From Epiperipatus broadwayi (lineage: Eukaryota; Onychophora; Udeonychophora; Euonychophora; Peripatidae): a stretch of 64,000 nucleotides of DNA. Within the stretch, counting starts at the first letter, position 1; every line of letters begins with the position of its first letter. Positions 26,762 to 38,610 of this stretch are shown here, in pieces. The translations under genes and the position numbers were made by a program. Under the pieces are notes generated by a model. The model saw only the letters and a program-made list of their open reading frames with translations, had not been told where the DNA came from and searched no databases. The DNA lies in NCBI GenBank assembly GCA_028023455.1, contig JAQFVV010006429.1, forward strand, positions 558,001 through 622,000, written 5' to 3'.

Positions 26762-29700
26762 GTACATATGCAACAGAAAATGAAATATTCGTATAACAAA
26801 CCATTTGTTCAAAAGTTTTTTCAAAGTCTCTGAATAGCATCTGACAGCAAAAGAATAAGTAGTAACCTGAATTCTGGGATAGATACAGAATTCCAATACC
26901 AGACTATAATTGCACAATGCAGAATGAACACAAGAAGATCTATCTCAATTTAAACACCATAAGCTAAATAAAAGTCAAAATAGAAATAAAATTGCAAAAA
27001 TCTTTGCAAAATCTTCCTCACTTTAAGTTTCAGAGATAGGTAAATAAAAACTTTAAACTATGCCTTACTTTTTGGTTTGAGACATAGTGACTGGATTTCA
27101 TAGTGCAGGCCTATGTTAATTGTTCATGAAAAACAACTAAAATATAAAAATTTGAAAGTGAATTAGTGCAATCCTTGATATGGAACATGCTATGGAGATT
27201 TATGGAAACATTGCATCCTCAAGCCAATGACTAAATCTTTCATTCATCACCAGTATTGAAGGTACAGCTAAACAAAGTCTAACACTCAAAATGTCAATTC
27301 AATTTCCCAAATCCTGTTTTGCTTTTCTGTTAAATACAAATGAACTCTTTTTAAATATACATTAATATCACATATTTTATAATTTATGTTTATCTATAAT
27401 ATAATTAACAAATATTATCAATACACTTGTGACATATATTCAGAGAAATATATTTTTTCTCTATTTATTCTGCAGAAAAATTACTTTTTTCTCAGCTTCA
27501 AATTATGTGATCATTTAATATACTGACTATGACAAATTGTTTGTCATCAGCTCACAGTTGGGTCATTATTTATACAAGTATGTAAAAATGTGTGGTGTGG
27601 CATGATAGGAAATCATCATAATTCCCAAATATTACAATCGCAATTAATGTTTCCAATGATTAATCAACTAATATAAAACTGAATCAATATAAAAAGAGCA
27701 TGAGTGACCCAGCTTTTAATAAAAAAAATAGTTATACTAATATAAAGTTACATTATCAGCATTCAATAAAAATAATAAACAGTCATTCCTTGTGACTAGA
27801 TCCAAAAAAAAATGCATTATAAAAGATGCTTCTAGCCAGTGAAGTATTTACAAAATAATGAAAAATAATAATCTGAATGCACATGCTTAAGTGCTAAAAC
27901 ATCTATATAAAAATAATGCTGGTCTTTTGATTTATGCTGAGCATCAAAAATGCTCTAGTAATATGGTATCAAGAGGATACAGGCCAATGATAAACTAATT
28001 TCTAAACTACTTATCATTTGCTGTAAATGATCTTTAAAAGACATATTGACTTTTGTGCCATCCAGCAAACCATTTGTATGACAAAACATAAATATGTATC
28101 TCTGCAGCTAATATTGCTTTAGAACTATTACAAGATTACAAGAATTCTAGGGACTGTGATGGTAAATAAGAAAAAAATATAAATGTATATGCTTAATCTA
28201 CCTTAATTTAAATAATCTTACTGAGATCATTTACAAATACCTTAAAACATAATGGTAGTATAAAATGAAGTTACATACATTGTCAATTTATTGAACAGAT
28301 AAATGGAGGAATAAGACAGACCTTAACACTATTCTTTTTTTTATAATTATTTAATGACATTAAATAATAAATTCAGAAAAAATATGGCAATATGATAATT
28401 ACAAGTCTAATATCTTTTTATTACTATATATATATAATTTCATAAAATATAACAGTCGATAATTACAAGTCTAATATCTTTTTATTACTATATATATATA
28501 ATTTCATAAAATATAACAGTCGATTCTTATTACTAAATTAATTAACATTTTATGGTTTATTTTCACCCCTTTTAATTATTATATCTGAAAACAATGCCTC
28601 ACAAATAAAAGATAAAAAATTTAAGACTGGTAAAACCTTCTTACCCTTTTTTATAAAAGTAGAAATATCCCATAGCCCTCATCACAATTTCTGGAGAGAA
28701 AATACAATAAATAAATAAGCAGTTTCAACAACAACAAAAGAACTTAAATCAAAATTATTATTTTCAACAATTATTACTGATTTTGAAAAATTATTTGAAA
28801 GTGTAGTCATTTAAATGAATTGTGTCAGTGAAGATGTGCACATCAACTATAACTTATTTTACCATCATATTATTTTTGTCCTTCTTTTGTAGTTATAACT
28901 TTCACTTTCTTTGATGTTATTTTTTATTCTGGTAAATTTGAAGTGTTGAATTTAAATAATTTTTTTAGAAGTTCTCATCTTAACTTTTTACTTTTGTAGG
29001 TTCAAATTTCCATTATAATGATAGCATGCAAATTAACACAGGTTTAGAGAGTAAATAAACACAGTTAAATGTATCCATTTTACAATGTAATTTTCATGTT
29101 AGAACAGTCTGAGATAGTCATACTTTTAGATAGAACACAAGATTTATTGCAAATATTTACCAATGGTTATTTTTATTTTACATTTTTTCTAGTAAATAGG
29201 TTACATGATTAGGTCTCATAATGCTTAGCTTTTAGTTAAAATATATCACATGACTTTTTTTATAATTCATATCAAAAACTTTATTTGAAACTAGTAGTGA
29301 AGTTAGTCTTACTTGAGGCTAAAATCTTATTTCCTCAATGTTCTGTTTACAGCTGGCTACTACTGATTTTGTTCTCTCAAAAGCTGAATCAAAAATAAAT
29401 TGCTGATTAGACTAGATATTGAAGTCAAATGCTTTAGTCTGTCCTATCTTATTTTTTGTAACTAACATGTTATTCATTCAATCACATATTTCAGAATTGA
29501 CAGCCTTAAACTCTGACAAATTGATTCTATTTTTACAAAAAGGTTACTTCCCTCTTTCCTAAATTAAAAATTCCAGTCCTACACTAGGTATTAAAAAATT
29601 CCTTTGTAATTATTTTTTTCAATTATCAAAATTAATATAATCCTTTAATTATATTTTGATTTGAAAAATGCATTATCTTTTTGGAGAGATAAAGAGAAAA

Positions 29701-30031
29701 TAAAAAAGACAACTTTAATTAATTAAAACAGTATTTCTTAACAAAAATGTTAAAACCTTTTTCTTCTTTTAAAAAAACTGATAAACATTGCTTAAAATTT
29801 TAAATATATCTTTTTTTTTTTTTGCTAAAGAGAGATTGAAAGATTTTTTTCTTTTATTATGTTTTTTTCTCCTATTTACAATTAATCTTTTCACAACGTA
29901 TAAGTATTTACATAATTATTATTTAAAAAAAATATTTTGGAACTTCCATATTATCACTTAAGGAATATAAAGTCTTTAAATAAGTTAATAATTGTTTATT
30001 ACTTTGCTACAGTTGACCATAGATTAATTGC
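26762..30031. other. A+T-rich spacer with one tandem duplication
   Basis: No coding signal could be assigned. A perfect duplication at 28394-28524 is listed separately. Confidence 0.5.
28394..28524. repeat. Perfect tandem duplication, unit 64 bp
   Basis: GATAATTACAAGTCTAATAT... starts at 28394 and repeats without a visible difference from 28458. A third copy begins with only GAT. Identity implies a recent duplication or an assembly artefact. Confidence 0.9.
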
Positions 30032-30544
<513 letters not shown>

Positions 30545-30545
<1 letters not shown>

Positions 30546-33362
30546 ATACCAAATAAATATTTTTTAAATAATTATTAAGAAAATTGAGAAAAAAAAATAT
30601 TTATTCATTCAACTAAAATCATTTAAATCAATTTACAAAAATTTAAATTTTGAATGATTTTAAAATAAATATATTCTATGCAGCATATATTAACAACTTT
30701 CCTGTCTAATTAAACTATATATGACTCAATCTTCCATTCAATAATGGATAATGTTTATTTAGGGTTAAAATATATAAAAGGTTCATTAATATATAAAATG
30801 TATTTTACTAGTAACTAATCTAGAATTAATAGAATAACAAATACTAAATCAAAGACTTCATACTATGAAAATTATAGAAGATGCAATAAAAAACAGCTCA
30901 TCTTATGAAAATTCAGATAAAGTGTAAGCATAAATGATAGAGTGATCTACAATTAATGGGCTGCTATCCATATTATCATTGCACTAAACATATGGGAAAG
31001 AATATTCAATAGCATTGCATTAAACAATTTAAGGGATAAAGTTTATTAAATTTCTTTATTTACGCTTAAATAGCTTTTGCACTGCATAGTTTAGTGCAGA
31101 AGTCATATTCTAAAGATCATATTTCCAGTTCTATAATTTCTTGTTCTTAATTTTTTTTTATGAACTTCTGATCAATTGACAATTCAATTTTTTTCCAAAT
31201 ATTTTTATGAAGTAATTTCAATAAAAGCTTACATAAATTGTTGAATTAATCTAAAATAGAATCAGTTATGCATTATTGGAATAAATTTAGCACACTGAAT
31301 ATTGATTATATAAATAAATAAAAAATAATCACATTTTCTAGTGTAATAGTGCAATAACAAAAATTTAAATTTAATAGCAGAACTAAAAAATATTGTTTTT
31401 CTATAAGTAGATGTTTTGTGCTTTTTTAACCTTGAGTTGATTAATCTATAGTGAATTTTTAATTGTTTTAACTTTCGTTATGTAATTATCCATCCTATGT
31501 AAGTCTTGCAGATTTTTTCTTTACAGAAAATATTTTTATCAACAATATTAGTAAAAAATAAATTATAATATTATATTTTACAGATAAAATGTTGAGTCTT
31601 CTGAAAGCAATACAGATTCAGAATTGTTATTAAAAGAAGAAATATTTAAATATTAATTTTTTATAATTTATTCTTATAAAAAATTACTAAATATTATTTT
31701 TCTACAGCACATTGTATTTATATAAAAATTGAATAGTAGCACAAAAATGCCTAAATAAATCATAGATTAAATGTTGACTCGTGGACTGTAAAATGTTGGT
31801 CACCTTTGATTTGGAATAAATATAAAATAATATTTCTGCCAGTGAAATAAAGAAACTATGACTATTTCATTTAAATGACTAAAGAAATAAATACTTTATA
31901 AAAACCTTGGTTTTTTTGTTACATTATTTAAAAAAGTACTCTGACTTTTTTTTTTTTACCATATAATGAATAAACAATAATTAGAGTATTCTGCAAAAAT
32001 TAATTTATGAAGTGAAAACTTGTTAATATTCTGCTGATCTTCCAATAAAATTGATATTCATAATTCATAAACCATTTAAATATCTACTTCGTTCTATAAA
32101 ATTAAAAATATAAATTTCACATTCAATTATATTATGATTTATCAATAAACATACAAAGTGTCTGATAACATAATAATATGTGCTGCGATAAGATCCAATA
32201 AAAATATTAAAATTAATAATAAATTTAATTAAAAATCATTTAGAGAAGAGATTTTATAGTGGTTTATAAAAGTAATTTTTTTTTGTTTTCAAAAAATATT
32301 ACTTTGAGAGGTATATGTAAATTTATATCACATTAAACAATCAAAATTAAAAAAAAAAAAAAAATTGTAATTAAAATGTAAAAAAAAAAAAAAAATCCCC
32401 CCCCCCCCAAAAAAAAAAATATTTGTATAAATTGAAAACAAAACATAAATTTAGTTTTTTTTTTTTTAAAAAAAAACATTTTTTTTATGATGTAGTATAA
32501 CAAATGATTTCTTTTATAAATGTTGTTTCTTATCTGAAGATAAAACTTTTGAAATTTTATGAAAAGTTAAATTTAATATACTTTCATTCTACATTTCAAA
32601 ATTCTGTCGGATCGCATCTGTTTGCGATAGCTCTAAATGACAGATGTCGCGAATAGTAAAAGTTGTAAAATCATAAAGAAATCAAATGAAATTTTCAGAA
32701 AAATAAATCGTCCGATTTTTTATATATATTTAAAAAAAACAGCAAATACATTTATCTTATTAAAAAATAATATTTTAGCATTAAAAATAAAAACAATAAT
32801 GATAATAAATGTTATTTTCTACTTAATTATTAAAACTACTTATTTTATTTTTATAATCGTTGTTTATTTGTTAAATTATTAAATTAAAATCAAGTTAACA
32901 AAATGCTATATTTATAAATTGTTCAAAAATAAAAATATAAGTTTTTATAATTATACTAACATAACTGAACCAGATTTATATTTTCTACAACAATATTCAT
33001 TATTAATTTCGTTTTATAAGCTTTTTATCTGAAATAAGCGAAGTGCATTTTATCTAACTTCGATTGTCAATTTTATCATCATTCTTTCTAAGAGATAATT
33101 TTTTTCAAAGTGTCTATATAAGTTCATCATGTAAAATACGTTTTTTTTTTGTCTATAGTTATATTTACTTGATTGTTTATTTACATTATTTTTTATTTTT
33201 TAAATTGATGTGACATTTATAATGAACATGCAACTTCAGCGCCTAAGATGAAATAAATAACGTAAAACACACATGTAGTCACAGTTCCATTCATATATAC
33301 ATATACACACATAATTATATATTTGAATATTTATAAATACAATAATCAGATATATTTTAAAA
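30545..33362. other. A+T-rich spacer, nothing recognised
   Basis: Homopolymer runs cluster at 32349-32480, including two poly-A runs, C12 at 32397-32408 and poly-T. The 81-codon frame at 32637-32882 is unlike any family I know. Around 32608-32650 there is a small G+C-richer patch with a gapped hairpin (GCATCTGT...ACAGATG). Confidence 0.5.
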
Positions 33363-33382
33363 ATTTTATCCACTTAGTAGTG

Positions 33383-33402
33383 CTTTCGACTATCCTTGTA
33401 GT
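33383..33402 (-). other. Stem-loop followed by GAAA downstream of the Penelope-like endonuclease
   Basis: On the minus strand GACTACAAGGATAGTCGAAA forms a GACTA/TAGTC stem directly followed by GAAA. This arrangement resembles stem II plus GAAA of a hammerhead ribozyme, and hammerheads are known from Penelope-like elements. The CUGAUGA core is not present 5-prime of the stem, so any ribozyme is decayed or absent. Confidence 0.3.
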
Positions 33403-33411
33403 CTTTGTTAA

Positions 33412-34060
33412 CTAACACTTTGAAAGGCTAACCTTCCCACAATTCTGTGATCTTAACGTTTGCTGCCTGCAGTTAATTAAGTCATGTTTGTATTTGTATA
33501 TTAGCATAGCTTCTTTTATTTTTCTTTTGTTGTTATTTTTTTCAATTTGCAATATTTTAACATTGTTGTAATTGAAATTGAATCCATAAATACATGAATT
33601 ATTATGGTCATGAAAAATGGATGCTGAAACATTACTATCTACTTTGCAATTTTGATTCGATTTCTGAACTCTTTTTAGCAACAGTAAGTGCTCTTTAGTT
33701 CTTTTTTCCAACATACATCTCAATTCACTTATATATCCACTACCACACCTACATATCCATTTATAAATGATACAATTTTTATTTATAAATGAGGTTTTAT
33801 CTTTAGAATTATTTATTAATTTGTTTAATGTAGGAGGTATGTAAAATGCAACATCGCATACACCTTTATAAATCTTCCTTATAAAATTTATTTGATCATT
33901 CAAAATGTATGGTATTGATATGCATATTTTTTATTAGCAGGAGGATCAATATTATTATCAAAATTTTTATTCTTATATATCATATTAAAACCTTTAATAA
34001 CATTATATATATGATTATAATTGTAACCAACACTTAACAATTCATTAGAATATATTTAAA
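33412..34060 (-). pseudogene. Penelope-like element 3-prime part with GIY-YIG endonuclease
   Basis: The minus-strand frame 33903-33412 (163 codons) carries the linker and GIY-YIG endonuclease of a Penelope-like element. INFIRKIYKGVCDVAFYIPP is followed by IIYKWICRCGSGYISE, the Cys-rich approach and GYI core, then LEKRTKEH, and KRKIKEAMLIYKYKHDLIN, the KREA-like helix. The usual YIGE reads YISE, so the second conserved Gly is lost. Upstream (34060-33905, another frame) KKYAYQYHTF and ELLSVGYNYNHIYNVIKGF extend into the region after the reverse transcriptase. This is the longest open endonuclease frame in the window, yet with the changed core and no reverse transcriptase it cannot act alone. 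Confidence 0.8.
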
Positions 34061-34065
34061 TCTTT

Positions 34066-34290
34066 TTGCCTTTATCTGATAAATATTTGCAAAGACTATT
34101 ATTTCTAAATAAGAAAGACTTAAACTTGTCATTTTATGTGAGATTGGCACTTATATGGAATATAACCTATTTTACTATAGATTTAATGGTCATAAAAATA
34201 TGGATATCAATACCATACATTTTGAATGACCAAGTAAATTTTATAAGGAAGATTTATAAAGGTATATGTGATATTGCATTTTATAAGTAA
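34066..34290 (+). pseudogene. Second Penelope-like fragment, head to head with the first
   Basis: The + strand frame reads ISIPYILNDQVNFIRKIYKG followed by ICDIAFYK. This is the same linker segment found on the minus strand at 33.84-33.93 kb, with a few substitutions. It stops before the endonuclease core. Together the two pieces form an inverted repeat of about 90 bases or more per arm, roughly 300 bases apart. Confidence 0.75.
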
Positions 34291-35685
34291 ATAATTCTTT
34301 CCATTTTTCTTCTTTTACTATTAAACATTTAAATTTGAGAAATCCACTTTGGCACTGAAACACATTGAGTGTGAAATGTTTTTTTTTTTTTAATTGTGGA
34401 TAATTTTTAAATTTCAAATGTAATGTAATTTGTTTATTGATGCATAGTACGCATTATAAAAATATCCACAGCAAGAGTTAAATAATAAAGCTGTACTTCA
34501 CTTCTCTCACAGGGGAATCATTTTAATAAATGTTTGTTTAATATTTAATATTATATTTAACTTTTATTTTATACATAGTTTATATTTAATATCAGATATT
34601 TACCCCACCCTTTCTATTTCATATTTATTCGTTTTTCTTTTTTATACATACCTTACCTCTAATCCAGAAAACTTAAATAAATTTATAATCTTCCATATAA
34701 TAATACAATTTTTATAAATATATAATACTTATATAAGGCTAAAACCTTAGTACATGTGTCTTGAGTGCTTAATTTTATGAAGAGAGATCTCTACAAATTA
34801 TAACGCAAGATTCGACCTCCTCTTATCTCTAACCTATTTTTCTTAATTATATAGGCTAATTTAAAGCATTTTGATTTGGGAGAATGAAGCTAATAAATAC
34901 TTCACTGATTAAGTCCACAATTTCTATTAAACATTAACATTCGCGAAATCTTTCGATTTACGAGTCAATATTCAGATATTAAATATATACTAAAAAATTT
35001 ACAGATACCTACAAATATCATTCATAATAAAAAAATGAAAATCTTTGCAATTTTTTTAAAATATAAAAACATATAAACATTAGTGAATAATTCAGCATAT
35101 ATGTTGCTGTTATAATTTTTTTTTTAACTTTAAAGTTAATTATCATGGTTTTCATAAGTTCTTAAATATATTCTCACATTTTGAGATATTAAATAAAAAG
35201 TAAAGCAAGTTTGGAGATATCTCTTTAATTACATAAAAGGTTTCAAATAAAATCTGGAAAAAAAATCTAATTAATGAAGACTGTGAATAAAGAATACATT
35301 TATTTACTAAAAATATTGCAAAGAACGATTACGCCGAAAAGATTATTATTATTATTTTTATTCTCATGCATAGTGGAATCAAAAAATTGTATTAACTTTA
35401 ATTTCTTTACCATAATAAATACCATGATAATTTTTTTATTTTATTTGAAGATATATCTAGCATAAACAAACATGTGCTTTATGGTAAATTCATGTAAAGA
35501 ACGATATTGCTTTAGATACTGCATTGATAAAGCTTTTTTTTTTTTTGTAGTTTTAATTGTTAGATCATAAAAAATAAAATGAGTTATCTTAAGTAATTAA
35601 TAAGTGCATTTCAAAATTCGTTTAAACAAATATTATATATAAATGATATTTATTTATCTTTTAATATAAGACAAACAAATAATAG
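34291..35685. other. A+T-rich spacer, nothing recognised
   Basis: Only short frames and homopolymers. The 63-codon frame at 35274-35465 is unrecognised and hydrophobic. Confidence 0.5.
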
Positions 35686-35689
35686 TACC

Positions 35690-36103
35690 ATTTAAAATAA
35701 TGATTCAGAGAGACAAAAATTTTGTATTTAATTAAATTTTTTCTAAGACTAAGAAGATTAAATTGATAGAAAGATATTTCCAAATTATTTTATATTTCCA
35801 GAACCTCTTAGTTTGAAGGAAATTATTATGTAGATTAAACTGAAAAGAAAATTATAAATATTATTTAAGTTATTCAGATTTTACAGATAATGTTTTTTTT
35901 TTCAAAACTATGTTCCAGAACTTTTAGGAATCTGAAAAAAGCTAACAATAATTAAAGATAAATACTACAAATATTAAACTAATATTCAATGGCTTTACCC
36001 CCCCCCAAAAAAAAAAGTAGTTGATCACAAATTAGAAGTTAATAAATAAAAAATACTTTGTTCAAATTATACATATTAATGGAAATCTCAGCATATACAA
36101 TGC

Positions 36104-36107
<4 letters not shown>
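35690..36107 (+). pseudogene. Decayed LINE reverse-transcriptase fragment
   Basis: Translation in shifting frames gives a FADD-like stretch, SYSDFTDNVFFFQNYVPELL (about 35873-35930), with the first Asp of the pair retained and the second changed to Asn. KLTIIKDKYYK-like and IFNGFTPPPKKK-like segments follow (about 35945-36020), then VVDHKLE and NYTY.W.S. This is the order expected after motif C in the LINE family at 19-22 and 44-47 kb. A C10/A10 run at 35998-36017 breaks the frame. The fragment ends against the TA run. Confidence 0.5.

Positions 36108-36181
<74 letters not shown>
36108..36181. repeat. TA microsatellite
   Basis: An uninterrupted TA run of about 74 bases directly following LINE-derived sequence. 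Confidence 0.95.
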
Positions 36182-36184
<3 letters not shown>

Positions 36185-36643
36185 CTCCACTCCAGAGTTA
36201 TCCTCTACTGTAAGTTTTCATAATCAATAGATATTAGATAAAAGTGCTTGTTATATGGTATCTTCAAATTAGTTTCTAGAATATTAAATTTGCCAATAAC
36301 AAGCTTCACTTGGATTTAGTGCATATGAATCTTTTGGATATAATGTACTTTTATCAGATAGTAACCTTTTACTTTTTTCTTTACTATTAATGTATCAGCC
36401 TAGGATCCAAAAACATTTAAAAATCTAAAACAATTTTCTTGCATAGTTATATAGTTATGATATCAATACATCTTCAAATTTCTCATTCAGGAATTCCATT
36501 AATCCAGAACGTATTCTAGACGTATGAATAGGACAGCTTTGGACTTGAATTTAATACATATTACTATCTATTGTTTATCATAGATTGCGGTAGTAGAAGT
36601 AAAAATATAGAGTTTGGTTCTTTAAAGAAATACTTACTTTTTA
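36182..36643. other. A+T-rich spacer, nothing recognised
   Basis: No coding or repeat signal. Confidence 0.5.

Positions 36644-36722
<79 letters not shown>
36644..36722. repeat. TAA microsatellite
   Basis: About 78 bases of TAA. It abuts the acceptor-like end of the minus-strand tRNA-like unit, so it may be that SINE's TTA tail. It also lies upstream of the two-ORF LINE, whose other side is a TAA run as well. Confidence 0.95.
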
Positions 36723-36785
36723 GGCGCCACCTGGATACAAACCTAGTAGCAGGTAAGCAAAGAACCTCTTAGCTTTTTGTTAATA
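36721..36785 (-). mobile_element. tRNA-like SINE head with TTA tail
   Basis: On the minus strand AAGCTAAGAGG (A-box-like), GGTTTGTATCC (B box, one or two differences from consensus) and AGGTGGCGCC follow in tRNA order. The TTA repeat on the other side begins directly after the acceptor-like end. No body lies between head and tail, so the unit is very short. It could be a tRNA pseudogene or part of the target of the neighbouring LINE. Confidence 0.45.
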
Positions 36786-37143
36786 AAAGGCAATTTATAT
36801 GCTAATAACTAATTAAAATGTCCAATAAAACAATTTAAAACACTCAAATATTTATTTTGATTGAAAAAGAGTAAAAAAGGATAGAGAAATCCAGAGAGTT
36901 TTTTTTATCGAAAATCCGTACCTGATACTAATAGACAAACGCATATTTAAAAGCTAGCGGATCTAATAACTAATGCCAAAATCTCAGGCAAATTTAATTT
37001 TTTAAAAAAAGAGTAGATATAATATCAAATCTACAAAACTCAACAATTTTGCGGATAACTGAATTGTATTGGTTATGTATATTAGTGTTTGTTTTAAAAA
37101 AAAATAATTAAACATACCTTTGAAAAATAATGGAAAACTTAAA

Positions 37144-38519
37144 ATGGTGACCGCTCAACCTATTAACCTGGTGGGTGGTCCATCGCAGGGCACGAGAAAG
37201 TCATATGCTTTTATAGCAAAAAAAGCCCAAGATTACATAAGCCTGGAAAAAGGTCCTAGGTTCAGGAAAACAACAGCAGATGATTTGGAAAACATGAATC
37301 TTATGGATCAAAATAAAAATGATCCCCCCGTCATATTGAATGGACTGATGAAATGCTTGAACAAATTGGAGAGAAATTCAACAAAACAATACCTCAATCA
37401 CTTTTCCTGACATTTAAACAGTTCTTCATTGATAAATCAATAGTACTCGCTGTAACAGATAGTCTTTGCACACTATACAGTTTCCCCAAATCCCTTCTAA
37501 TAGAAACACTGCATGAAAATAATATGCTTGAATCAGTACAATGCATAGGTGACCATCCAAATAGCAGATATGTGGCAGTCCAGTTTTATGAAAATGTGCA
37601 AAGAGAACAATTTAGAGATAGAATTAAGATGCTAAGTAATTTCGCACTAATAACAGTCGATGAGAATAAGTATAAAAATATCTCCGGAATTTTAAAAAAT
37701 ACGTATTTTGGCTACAACATGGGAGATTTTCAAAAAATGATGAATCCTCTCAGAAAAGTTGTTTTCTTCCAGCAAAAATACATTAAAAAAGCAACAATTC
37801 CCATACTAACAAATAGCTTTGAATTCAAAATTAAACTAAATAAAAAAGTAGACCCGGAGAATATCCCCACACACATAACTGATGAAGAAGCTACACTATA
37901 TATTTACATGAGAGGGCTTAACCCAGGTTGCTTCCATTGTGTAAGAAGAGGACATATTGCAACGGAATGCAATGAACAAACGCAGCAGAATAAAAACAAC
38001 AATACACCAAAAAACTCAAGAAACATTACAGAAAGCGAATACACAAATAACCAACTAGACGAGTTAAACTACCCTACACTACAAAGCACCCAGGAAAACA
38101 ACATATCTAATAGAAATGAAAGAATTAGCAATCCAGTAAACACTATAACAAGAGAAATTAAAACAAATAAGGAAAATCAAAGCAGTGAAAAACCGCCCAA
38201 TTTAAATAGAATGGAGGAAAAAGAAAACGAGAACCTACCAAAAGAGCTTAAAGGAAAAACGAATGAAAATAATGAGCAATCAGAAAGCATAATAATAAAT
38301 AAAATGACCACAGAAATCATGGATAAAATAACACAGTACTATCCAATGCTAGAAAGCACATCAATTGAAAGCAGGAAGAAAACACATAAAACAAAAAAAA
38401 CAAGAGAAAGTAAGAAAATTAAAATGAACGAGGAAGAAGATAATCAGATTAATTTAACAGAAGAAACAACAGCAGAAGAGATGGAAATAGAACTAACCAC
38501 ACCAGAAGAAAAAAATTAA
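37144..38519 (+). pseudogene. LINE ORF1, CCHC nucleic-acid-binding protein, one frameshift
   Basis: ORF1 proteins bind the element RNA. The first ATG in frame is at 37144; a TTG at 37120 extends the frame but is a less likely start. The frame changes at the C6 run 37324-37329: restoring a seventh C would join the two parts into about 458 codons. A CCHC knuckle (CFHCVRRGHIATEC) lies at 37929-37970. The C-terminal third is rich in Asn, Lys, Glu and Thr, hydrophilic and probably disordered. The stop at 38517-38519 is 91 bases before the ORF2 start. The C-run deletion could be mutation, sequencing error, or a slippage site. I recognise no other ORF1 domain. Confidence 0.75.
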
Positions 38520-38610
38520 AAAAAATCACCACACTATAGCACACATATCCAAACACAAACAGAATCACCATAGGAAAAAAAACATACAAACAAAAACGGC
38601 AGAATAAACC

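Noticed and set aside
26554-26917. Open frames with Ile, Asn, Asp, Ser or Met runs
   Set aside because: Pure translation of the trinucleotide microsatellite on either strand.
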